A stretch of 23,428 nt of DNA from CAYIGN01 sp964363055 (lineage in GTDB: Bacteria > Patescibacteriota > Minisyncoccia > Sungbacterales > HO2-52-23), in assembly GCA_964363055.1 (NCBI GenBank), contig CAYIGN010000001.1, forward strand, positions 1 to 23,428, given 5' to 3'. Of this stretch, positions 6,802 to 13,843 are shown one piece after another; within the stretch, counting starts at the first letter, position 1, and the number at the start of each line of letters is the position of its first letter. The position numbers were made by a program, and so were the translations under genes. The notes beneath the pieces are model-generated. The model was not told the origin of the DNA and did not search any database. It saw nothing but the letters and a program-made list of their open reading frames with translations.

Positions 6802-6862
6802 GGAGCGGGCGCCTGATCAGTAAGGAAATGAGAGAGAGTGATATCACGTTCCGGCCGCGACT

Positions 6863-7195
6863 TCATCCGCGGCGCAGGAGCTCGCGATTGAGCCCCTCCG
6901 GAGTTAATTTCATTCTCTCATTATGCGAGAAAATCCACAAATCATCAAGCTTCTCGCGGTAACCCTTCAGTAAAGGGCCGGCTGGTTCAGTCGCCCTTTT
7001 CTTCAACCTCCACTCGTACTTAGCGGTATGGAAGATTAAGAACCTCCCACTCTCGTGCGGTTTCGGATGCTGCTTAAGAGCAGGAGAAATCTCCTTCTCA
7101 AAAACATCCGCTTTTATGCGCACTTCCTCCCCTGTCGGGAGGTTAAACACTATCCACAACACCCCAATTTCATCCAACAAGTAATATATCCACAT
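6863..7195 (-). CDS. Unknown 110-residue protein
   Basis: I do not recognise the family. The start is well supported: AAGGGGGG lies 6 nt before the ATG at 7195, and a promoter-like pair lies further upstream (7246-7274). The protein begins MWIYYLLDEIGVLWIVFNLP, then turns charged (GEEVRIKADVFEKEISPALK). It has no signal peptide motif; the hydrophobic start may be a beta-sheet core rather than a membrane segment. It faces def tail to tail and is divergent from fmt. A small cytoplasmic protein is likely; function is unknown. Confidence 0.75.
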   Translation of the reverse strand: MWIYYLLDEIGVLWIVFNLPTGEEVRIKADVFEKEISPALKQHPKPHESGRFLIFHTAKYEWRLKKRATEPAGPLLKGYREKLDDLWIFSHNERMKLTPEGLNRELLRRG

Positions 7196-7245
7196 GGGTC
7201 ACCCCCCTTCTCGTTTTCAATGTCCTTGTAATACACTTGTAACAA

Positions 7246-7274
7246 AGTATGCTACCTTTTTATACTAAAGTCAA
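7246..7274 (-). promoter_or_regulatory. Candidate sigma70-type promoter for the 6863-7195 gene
   Basis: On the minus strand TTGACT (7274-7269) and CATACT (7251-7246) are separated by exactly 17 nt. They match the consensus at 5 of 6 and 4 of 6 positions. The predicted start of transcription would be near 7239, about 44 nt before the ATG. The promoter lies inside the first codons of fmt on the other strand. Confidence 0.4.
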
Positions 7275-8226
7275 CATAATCTTCTGGGGCACATCTGGAT
7301 TTGCGATCCCCACTCTCCAGGCCCTGATTACACGGGGCTACGATATCGCCTCAGTGGTTACCAACCCGGACAAGCCCGCCGGCAGGAATCGGGCACTTAC
7401 CCTTCCGCCGGTCAAGAAGATCGCCATGCAACACGGACTTACGGTATTGCAACCATCATCTTTGAAAATTGAGAATCGCAAATTTAAACTTTACGATGCG
7501 GATCTTTTCATCGTCGCGGCCTACGGAAAATTGATACCAAGAGAGATTCTGGATATGCCAAGATTCGGAGCACTGAATATCCATCCCGCGCTCCTGCCCC
7601 GCTGGCGAGGACCCTCGCCAATCCAGTTTACGATTCTAAACGGCGATGCCCAAACAGGAGTAACGATCATCAAAATGGATGAGCGAATGGATCACGGCCC
7701 ACTTCTCGCACAGCGAGAAGTGGGAATATCCAAACTACAAATTACAAATTACAAACCGACGTATGAAGAACTGCATGATCGGCTGGCAGGACTTGGCGCC
7801 GAACTCCTAATCGAGACGCTCCCAAAATGGATTAACGGAGAAATTACGCCAGCGCCGCAGGATGAGTCCAAGGCGACTTACTCAAAGCTTCTCACCAAAG
7901 CCGATGGCCGGATCGACTGGTCAAAACCGGCTGAAGAAATCGAGCGGATGGTAAGGGCTTTCAGCCCGTGGCCCGGCACTTGGACAACCTGGCCGCAGAA
8001 TGAAAAATCGCTGCGGATACGAATTACTGAAGCGGACTGGACTGACGATGCGCGCGCCCGCGGCGTTCCGGGTTTGGTATGGCAAGACGCAGCGCGGCCG
8101 CTCTGCGTTATGAGCGGCCGCGGAAGCATCATCATCAAATCGCTCGGCATAGAAGGGAAACGGCTACTGGATGCGCCCTCTTTCATCCGCGGCTATCCGC
8201 AATTGATCGGAGCTGTCCTATATTAG
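7249..8226 (+). CDS. fmt: Methionyl-tRNA formyltransferase
   Basis: Adds the formyl group from 10-formyl-tetrahydrofolate to initiator Met-tRNA. The N-terminal formyltransferase domain carries NIHPALLPRWRG with catalytic Asn110 and His112, and Asp148 in ERMDHGPLL. The C-terminal OB-fold domain starts near residue 210 (LLTKADGRIDWSKPAEEIERMVRAF). At 325 residues it has normal length. Residues 156-170 (REVGISKLQITNYKP) replace the usual short loop and are encoded by a hairpin followed by a heptad tract. The ATG has no clear ribosome-binding site. The last 44 nt overlap, tail to tail, the adenylate cyclase gene on the minus strand. Confidence 0.96.
   Translation: MLPFYTKVNIIFWGTSGFAIPTLQALITRGYDIASVVTNPDKPAGRNRALTLPPVKKIAMQHGLTVLQPSSLKIENRKFKLYDADLFIVAAYGKLIPREILDMPRFGALNIHPALLPRWRGPSPIQFTILNGDAQTGVTIIKMDERMDHGPLLAQREVGISKLQITNYKPTYEELHDRLAGLGAELLIETLPKWINGEITPAPQDESKATYSKLLTKADGRIDWSKPAEEIERMVRAFSPWPGTWTTWPQNEKSLRIRITEADWTDDARARGVPGLVWQDAARPLCVMSGRGSIIIKSLGIEGKRLLDAPSFIRGYPQLIGAVLY
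7465..7492. repeat. Degenerate heptad tract inside fmt (weak)
   Basis: The units AAAATTG, AGAATCG, CAAATTT and AAACTTT encode KIENRKFKL. The seven-base register is loose, so this could be ordinary AT-rich coding sequence. It is listed because the same gene carries a clear heptad tract 240 nt further on. Confidence 0.35.
7698..7724. repeat. 12-bp perfect hairpin inside fmt
   Basis: CCCACTTCTCGC (7698-7709) pairs perfectly with 7713-7724 around a 3-nt loop. It encodes GPLLAQREVG and ends 5 nt before a heptad tract. The frame stays open. Confidence 0.75.
7730..7757. repeat. ACAAATT heptad tract inside fmt
   Basis: Four contiguous units (CCAAACT, ACAAATT, ACAAATT, ACAAACC) encode SKLQITNYKP at a surface loop of the formyltransferase domain. 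Other Fmt proteins have no such peptide, so this is a likely in-frame insertion. Confidence 0.85.
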
Positions 8227-9988
8227 CGTCGGCGGCGTATATCCGCAGGGCCTCTTTTCTGCCTTTAACCGATGTCTCTCCCAAAGAACGGAATGTATAA
8301 TTACCCTTGATCCGCTCTCTGGTGCTCTGGCCGATGATGATATTGGTGCCAAACTCTTTATTGAGTCCTTCCAGACGCGAGGCGACATTGACCGTATCAC
8401 CGATAACCGTGTAGTCATGACGGATGTCTGAACCGATGTTGCCGACCACCGCCGGCCCGGTGTAGATGCCGATACCGATATTGATCTCCGGCTCGGCGAG
8501 GAAACGCAAATCCGCGTTCAATCTTTTCAATTCTTCCAGCATCCCCAGACCGGCTTCAAAAGCATGAGTCGCATGATCCGGGTCGTCCAGCGGCGCGCCC
8601 CAGAAAGCCATTATCGCATCGCCAATGTATTTATCCAGCACCCCGTCATGGGCAATGACTTGAGCGCTCATATACGAGAAGTAGAGATTGAGAATCCGGA
8701 CCAAGTCCGTGGGAGCGGTCCTCTCGGAGAGAGTGGTAAACCCGCGGATATCGGAGAAAAGAACGGTTATCTCTTTCTCCTGGCCTCCAAGGACTACTTT
8801 GCTCGGATCGCGTAGGATGTCTTCCAAAACGTTTTTGGAAACGTATTTGCCGAATATACTTCTCATCTCCTTTCGTTCCCGCTCACCCGTGAAATAGCGC
8901 CAGCCGAAAAGAGAGGCGGTGGAGAGCATCCAGGCGGCGTTGAGGTGGATGATATCGGCCGCCACTCCTTGCTCAAAGAGGATGACGGCCGCCACTGTGT
9001 AGCATGTGCCAAGTCCAATGTTTACGCCCAAGGGGCGTAGAGAGCCGGGCCAACGTACAAAAAACAACGCCGGCAGGAGTGCTGCGGCGAATATCCAGAG
9101 AGACATCATTCCTGCACCAAGATCGCGGATGCGCTCGCCGGACAGAAGCATATTGACGATGTTGGCCTGAATTTCCACGCCCGACATCTCACTCCCCCGC
9201 GAGAAGGGAGTAATTTTGGTATCATGCAGGTCGGCAGCCACAGCGCCGACAAGAACGATTTTATCCTTAAAGGTGGATTGGATCTTTTCCCCTTCTTCCA
9301 ACAGCCGCCAGAAAGGAACCCTGCGGATGAAGCCGGCGGGGGCGGAGTAGACAATCCGTTCAACTGCCCCATCCGGCAAAGCAGGTGTAATCATGCGGCC
9401 CGCTCGATCAAGAATCTCTTGAGCGAATGAGCGCACCGGCCGTCCTCTGAGGGATGGAAACGCTATGGCAGTGGGGAAACGCCGCACTACGCCGTCATAA
9501 TCCAGAATGAGATTCACATGCCCCAACCAGATCGTTCCGGAGTCGGTAAGTTCGGCCCGGGGCACTACCCAGCGGCCGGCCTGCGGCCCCTCGGACGATT
9601 CCAGAATCAACGGCACGGCCTCAGCCGGCAGCACGACCGGGTAAGAGAGATTCTCCAGAGCCGCCGTAAGTGCGCGCTCATCCGCAGCTCCAAGCCGCGA
9701 GGTCTCGGCAAATATAACATCAATCCCGACCGCGGCCGGAGGGTACTGATCCAACGCCCGCAGCGCTCGACCGAAGAGCGCCCGCGGCCACGGCCACTGA
9801 CCCAGGCGCTGGAGCGACTCATCATCAATCGCCAGAATCACCAGCTCCTCCGACACCGGCTTGGAAAAGACCAGTAGATCCTCCAAAAGAAGTTCGGGGC
9901 CTGAAAACAATCCAAATGAAAAAGAAACAAGGATTACGGTGCCCGCCGCCGCCGCGATTCCAAAAAGAATGTAGGATGCTCGCTTCAT
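8183..9988 (-). CDS. CHASE2-domain class III adenylate cyclase
   Basis: Membrane-bound signalling cyclase of 601 residues. An N-terminal helix (4-27) leads to an extracytoplasmic CHASE2 sensor (about 30-285, with LAIDDESLQRLGQWPW and DGVVRRFP). Three membrane helices follow (about 290-363), then a cytoplasmic class III cyclase domain (about 400-590). All catalytic residues are present: metal Asp413 (FSDIRGFT) and Asp457 (DKYIGDAIMAF), adenine-selecting Lys453 and Thr527 (DYTVIGDTVN), and transition-state Asn534 and Arg538. ATP is therefore the likely substrate. The ATG overlaps the stop of the fecR-like gene (TGATG); a GTG one codon earlier is possible. The 3' end overlaps fmt by 44 nt. Confidence 0.95.
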   Translation of the reverse strand: MKRASYILFGIAAAAGTVILVSFSFGLFSGPELLLEDLLVFSKPVSEELVILAIDDESLQRLGQWPWPRALFGRALRALDQYPPAAVGIDVIFAETSRLGAADERALTAALENLSYPVVLPAEAVPLILESSEGPQAGRWVVPRAELTDSGTIWLGHVNLILDYDGVVRRFPTAIAFPSLRGRPVRSFAQEILDRAGRMITPALPDGAVERIVYSAPAGFIRRVPFWRLLEEGEKIQSTFKDKIVLVGAVAADLHDTKITPFSRGSEMSGVEIQANIVNMLLSGERIRDLGAGMMSLWIFAAALLPALFFVRWPGSLRPLGVNIGLGTCYTVAAVILFEQGVAADIIHLNAAWMLSTASLFGWRYFTGERERKEMRSIFGKYVSKNVLEDILRDPSKVVLGGQEKEITVLFSDIRGFTTLSERTAPTDLVRILNLYFSYMSAQVIAHDGVLDKYIGDAIMAFWGAPLDDPDHATHAFEAGLGMLEELKRLNADLRFLAEPEINIGIGIYTGPAVVGNIGSDIRHDYTVIGDTVNVASRLEGLNKEFGTNIIIGQSTRERIKGNYTFRSLGETSVKGRKEALRIYAADANIGQLRSIADSRG

Positions 9989-11439
9989 CACCCGCGAGTG
10001 TCAATCATCGGCTCCGCTCGCCCTTCCACATTGAATATCGGGGTTTTATCCAAAATTGTTTCTCCACTACGCGGGTCTCGCCAAAGCGCACTAATCGCTC
10101 CCGGCGCAATTCCCAGTTCGGACACGGTCGGCCCGAGTGAAGCGAAAAACACCCCCGGCTTCTCCATTCTGCCGATGTCCCCGTGTACACTCCACTCTGC
10201 CTCGGCGGTGACGTCGCGGCTGGTTCCATCGCTGAAGGTAGAGATTGCGGTCAAAGGAATTCTGCTTCCCTCGACGACTTTTTCCAAGGCAATTGCCGCC
10301 TTAAGAGTCAAACTCACTGGTTTTACGGGGGGAATGGGTTTCTCCAGGAGCCGGGTCGCCGGACGCAGGGACGACTCTTCTTTCTCCGGTGATTCTTTTA
10401 TTTCTTCCAACATTCGCTCCCGCAATTGCTCCGGACCCTGCTCAATCTTCTTGCCCTTCAATGCATCTGACTCTTCAGCCGGCCTAACGGGACTCAAAAA
10501 GCCGTTGCCTCCATAACCACCCTCTTTCCGTTTGTCCTCCAAATCTTGCTGGATTTTCTTGCGGAATTCCTCGCGCAAGGTTCGTCCTTCAAGCCCTTTG
10601 CTCTCTAACTCCTTCAACTGCTTATCGTACTGCTCATCCTCATACTTCGCCTCCCGGACCCACTCAGCGGTTAAAATCTCGGAGGGCGCGGCTTTGGCTA
10701 CCAACACTGCTTTCTTTTCCTTGATCGCCGCAATCTCTTCAGCCCCAATCTCTACAAAAGCGCTGGGCTGAATCACTACCGCTGCCGCCTCAAATACTTC
10801 GCCGGTTGCCGCATCAACCGCCGCGACCTTGACCGAGCCCTGCGCGCCAACGACGCTGGTCTTGCCATCCCGGAAGGCGATCCCAAAGGCGGTGCCGCGC
10901 ACGGTCGCTACCGCATTGGAAGTCCTCACCTCCCAGACCGAATCAGGGGTGACTAAAGATAAAACCCTGGACCAAATTCTTCCGGAGGAGAGCGTAATTC
11001 GGGTTACCGATTGCTCAGTTGCTCGATTGAACTTGGCATCCTCAACCTGAATCTCGGTATTCGAATCCAGCCGCAGAACCGAGCCGTCCGGGAAGTAGAG
11101 ATTCGACCGGCCCCCGGGATCTACAACCACTGTGTATCCCGATCCNNNNNNNNNNAGGACCGAACCGTCCGGGAAGTAGATACTGGACCGACCCTTGGCA
11201 TCCACCAGAACTTCGCGCCCAGCCGCTATTTCGTCGCCGGTGCGAAGTTCCCGAACTTTACCCCTCTCCCGATCCAGTTCCTCCGCCCGCGGCCGCAGGA
11301 TTTCAATCCAGGGCTTGATCCAGACGCGCTCAAGGCCCGACTTCTCTCCGATCAAAATGCGCTGCGGTAAACCAGCTATAGTTGCAACACTTCCCGCGAT
11401 AATAAGACCCAGCAGTACAAGAAGGAACGTTTTAGACAT
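9988..11439 (-). CDS. FecR-domain protein with Ig-like C-terminus (interrupted by assembly gap)
   Basis: Predicted membrane-anchored envelope protein. ATG 11439 is chosen because it gives an N-terminal membrane helix (TFLLVLLGLIIAGSVATIAG). A FecR-type domain follows (GDEIAAGREVLVDAKGRSSI, later TRITLSSGRIWSRVLSL and AVATVRGTAFGIAF). Next come a charged helical stretch (EYDKQLKELES-like, with EEFRKKIQQDLEDKRKEGG) and an Ig-like BIG2 domain (LTAISTFSDGTSRDVTAEAEW). Ten Ns at 11146-11155 fall between two copies of a YFPDGSV motif, so true length is unknown. It is translationally coupled to the CHASE2 cyclase, a pairing seen in other bacteria and suggestive of shared envelope sensing. Function is inferred from domains. 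Confidence 0.85.
   Translation of the reverse strand: MSKTFLLVLLGLIIAGSVATIAGLPQRILIGEKSGLERVWIKPWIEILRPRAEELDRERGKVRELRTGDEIAAGREVLVDAKGRSSIYFPDGSVXXXXGSGYTVVVDPGGRSNLYFPDGSVLRLDSNTEIQVEDAKFNRATEQSVTRITLSSGRIWSRVLSLVTPDSVWEVRTSNAVATVRGTAFGIAFRDGKTSVVGAQGSVKVAAVDAATGEVFEAAAVVIQPSAFVEIGAEEIAAIKEKKAVLVAKAAPSEILTAEWVREAKYEDEQYDKQLKELESKGLEGRTLREEFRKKIQQDLEDKRKEGGYGGNGFLSPVRPAEESDALKGKKIEQGPEQLRERMLEEIKESPEKEESSLRPATRLLEKPIPPVKPVSLTLKAAIALEKVVEGSRIPLTAISTFSDGTSRDVTAEAEWSVHGDIGRMEKPGVFFASLGPTVSELGIAPGAISALWRDPRSGETILDKTPIFNVEGRAEPMIDTRG
11146..11155. other. Assembly gap (10 N) within a tandem repeat
   Basis: The gap separates two similar stretches: on both sides the protein reads a GRS..YFPDGSV segment, and the DNA shares CCGTCCGGGAAGTAGA. 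Ten Ns are usually a placeholder, so the number of missing repeat units is unknown. Confidence 0.95.
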
Positions 11440-11467
11440 AATCGGCGTAAATCTTAAAATGTGCGCG

Positions 11468-11953
11468 TCAGTACCCAATAAGCCCGCCAAGATCGTACAG
11501 AAGTTGGGCGGAATGCACCGTGGGATCTACATTCTCGTAAACCTTGGCGATTCTGCCTTGAGGATTGATCAAAAAAGAGGAGCGGACAATGCCCATATAT
11601 TCCTTGCCCATCATCTTTTTCTTCTGCCACACGCCGTATTTTTTGATAACGTCTTTCTTCTCATCGGAAAGTAGGCGAAACGGGAGGGCATACTTTTCGG
11701 AAAATTTTTTGTGGCTTTCAACCGAATCCGCGCTCACTCCGAGAACCTCCGCCCGCAGTTTCTCAAATCGCGGAAAATCGTCGCGGATCGCGCAGGCCTC
11801 TTTGGTGCAGCCGGAGGTGTTGTCTTTGGGATAAAAATATAAAACCACCCACCGCCCGCGGTAATCGGAGAGTGTATGCTTCCGGCCGCGCTGATCACTC
11901 AGGGTAAAATCAGGAGCCGGCGCGCCTACTCCAATCGGAGATGACTTTCTCAT
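11468..11953 (-). CDS. bcp: Bcp-type peroxiredoxin (thiol peroxidase)
   Basis: Reduces hydrogen peroxide and organic peroxides with electrons from thioredoxin or a similar donor in the cytoplasm. The 161-residue protein has the thioredoxin-like start GAPAPDFTLSDQRG and the active site YFYPKDNTSGCTKEAC, with peroxidatic Cys49 and a resolving Cys54 five residues on, the atypical two-Cys arrangement of Bcp. FLINPQGRI and KVYENVDP are also family-typical. The start overlaps the epimerase stop as ATGA, so the two are translationally coupled. The fecR-like gene follows 28 nt later. Length and motifs match the family closely. Confidence 0.96.
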   Translation of the reverse strand: MRKSSPIGVGAPAPDFTLSDQRGRKHTLSDYRGRWVVLYFYPKDNTSGCTKEACAIRDDFPRFEKLRAEVLGVSADSVESHKKFSEKYALPFRLLSDEKKDVIKKYGVWQKKKMMGKEYMGIVRSSFLINPQGRIAKVYENVDPTVHSAQLLYDLGGLIGY

Positions 11954-12864
11954 ACGAGTCCGTGTAGTTTTTTGAGCTCGGAAATACCATCTTCAAAAGA
12001 AACGGTCGGTTCCCAGCCGAGCAGTTCCTTGGCTTTGCGCCGGTCGGCAAGCGTCTCCTGAACTTCGCCGAGGCGAGGCGCCATAAAAACAGTCGGACCG
12101 CCTATGAGGTTGGCAACCTCCGAGACGCTGTTATTGCCTCCGGAGCCGACATTGATGATTTCGCCCTTTCCTACTTTGTCGGAATGCATAGCGAGGAGAT
12201 TGGCCCGGGCCACGTCGTAGACATGGGTAAAATCTCGCCTCTGTGTGCCATCCGGAACAATTGTCATCGGCCGATTACGCTGCCGCTGTTCAAGAAAAAT
12301 GCCGATCACAGTCGCATATGGACCGTCCTTCTCTGTGGTCTGACGCGGGCCGTAGACGTTGAAATAACGCAGAGACACCGTCTCCAGACCATAGAATCGC
12401 GCGCACATATCGCAGTACTGCTCCCCGACCCGTTTCTGAATAGCATAAGGGATCACGGGCTCCGGAGCCATATCTTCGCGAAGCGGCATGGGATGGCGCG
12501 GGCCATAGGCCGAAGAGGAAGCCGAGTACACCACTCGCTTCACTCCCGCGTCTCGGGACGCAAGTAAGACATTGAGCGTGCCGGTAACATTCACGTCGTT
12601 GGTGAGCTTGGGTTCCTTGATAGAAAACTGCATCCGCGGCTGGGCGGCGGTGTGGAAAACGCCGACTGCCCCTGCAAGAATCGGGCGGATGGCTTCCGGG
12701 TCTCGGATATCAACTTCATGCACCACGGCGGCGGGATTAAGCCGTTCCGGTCTGCCGGTGGAAAAATTATCAATGACATGCACCTCATCCCCGCGCTTAA
12801 TCAACCCATCCACGATGTGTGAGCCGATAAACCCTGCCCCGCCGGTGACTATATATTTTGCCAT
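11950..12864 (-). CDS. NAD-dependent sugar epimerase/dehydratase (extended SDR)
   Basis: Rossmann-fold enzyme acting on a nucleotide sugar, most like UDP-glucose or UDP-glucuronate 4-epimerases. It has TGGAGFIGS for NAD binding (7-15), a VVYSASSSAYG strand with the catalytic serine, and the YxxxK pair Tyr140/Lys144 in IPYAIQKRVGEQY. RYFNVYGPRQ is also typical. ATG 12864 is chosen because MAKYIVTGGAGFIG is the natural N-terminus; GGAAG precedes it. The start overlaps the dehydrogenase by 16 nt and the stop overlaps bcp by 4 nt. With the neighbouring dehydrogenase it probably makes an activated uronic acid or its epimer. Exact substrate is not readable. Confidence 0.94.
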   Translation of the reverse strand: MAKYIVTGGAGFIGSHIVDGLIKRGDEVHVIDNFSTGRPERLNPAAVVHEVDIRDPEAIRPILAGAVGVFHTAAQPRMQFSIKEPKLTNDVNVTGTLNVLLASRDAGVKRVVYSASSSAYGPRHPMPLREDMAPEPVIPYAIQKRVGEQYCDMCARFYGLETVSLRYFNVYGPRQTTEKDGPYATVIGIFLEQRQRNRPMTIVPDGTQRRDFTHVYDVARANLLAMHSDKVGKGEIINVGSGGNNSVSEVANLIGGPTVFMAPRLGEVQETLADRRKAKELLGWEPTVSFEDGISELKKLHGLV

Positions 12865-13796
12865 ACTTCCGCTTCTTTTGAGACATGCCTCAAGGCGTCC
12901 AGTTTGCGCCGCACCCACTCATGATCATGCACGCTTACATCCTCCAGAGTAAGGCCCTGTGCAGCCAAAAGTTTTGCGTTAAACTCATAGTCCTTGCGCA
13001 GGAAGTCGGCGCATTCGTCCAACCCCTGAGTGTCGAGATGGGCAATAAAAGCATCCAAGTCCTTCGGGAAACAAAAACCTCCGACCCCGCGGTAGCCGCC
13101 GTGATTCACATCCAGGTGCGAATCGCCGATACGAAAGTCAGCCGCCATACCCAGGCGCACGTTCTCATAATTAACACCCAATCGCTCGGCAAGCATTGCG
13201 AGGACATTGACAAATAACACCTTGCGGGTGAAATAGACGTTGGCGCCGTACTTTATCATCTCGGCTTCGGTCGCAGTGATCTTTATCGGCTTATAAGTAT
13301 TGATTCCCCACGGCGACATAAACGGGGCCTTGGGCAGTAATGAGAGCACCAGATACGCTGCGTCAATGCTCTTATCAGTAAAGCCGATGATTTGCCGATC
13401 CGGCCGGATAAAATCCTCCCAGGCCCGATGTTCGGTGAGAAATTCGGGATTGAAGAGCACTCGATGCTCGGGGAATTGGCACTGGAACGCCTCGGTAGTC
13501 CCGGGAGGAACCGTGGACTTGATTACCGCGATTTTGGGGACGGAAATCCGCTCAAACGCCGAGGCCACTGCCGAAATGTCGCAGGCCCCGTTGGCGGAGC
13601 GCGGCGTGGGCACCGCTATAAAAACGATCTCCGCCTCGTTTACGTCGTCAAGATATCCTTTGGCCGGATTTTGATCGTATAAAAAAAGATCCTTCGCGCG
13701 GGTATGGCCGCGAATCTCCTGAAAGTAGCGAGCCAGAGGCGTGCCCACCATACCGACGCCGATGATCCCGATTTTCCAGCGGTGCGTGGAATCCAT
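12849..13796 (-). CDS. UDP-glucose/GDP-mannose dehydrogenase family protein, short form
   Basis: Predicted NAD-dependent four-electron oxidase that turns a nucleotide sugar into its uronic acid. IGIIGVGMVGTPLA binds NAD. IKSTVPPGTT and FNPEFLTEHRAWEDF are family motifs, and the catalytic cysteine is Cys242 in GGFCFPKD. The central dimerisation helices are present, but the protein stops at 315 residues where usual members reach about 430, so the C-terminal nucleotide-sugar-binding domain is missing. It overlaps the epimerase start by 16 nt without a sign of frameshift. The active-site residues are intact, so a short enzyme variant is more likely than a pseudogene. Confidence 0.92.
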   Translation of the reverse strand: MDSTHRWKIGIIGVGMVGTPLARYFQEIRGHTRAKDLFLYDQNPAKGYLDDVNEAEIVFIAVPTPRSANGACDISAVASAFERISVPKIAVIKSTVPPGTTEAFQCQFPEHRVLFNPEFLTEHRAWEDFIRPDRQIIGFTDKSIDAAYLVLSLLPKAPFMSPWGINTYKPIKITATEAEMIKYGANVYFTRKVLFVNVLAMLAERLGVNYENVRLGMAADFRIGDSHLDVNHGGYRGVGGFCFPKDLDAFIAHLDTQGLDECADFLRKDYEFNAKLLAAQGLTLEDVSVHDHEWVRRKLDALRHVSKEAEVWQNI

Positions 13797-13843
13797 GCCT
13801 TTGATAAAACCTTTTTATTCTTCGTTCGGTTTCTCGCCCTGGC

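Noticed and set aside
6783..6811. Possible terminator after def (GCGCCC ... GGGCGC)
   Set aside because: The stem is only 6 bp with a long loop and no T-run.
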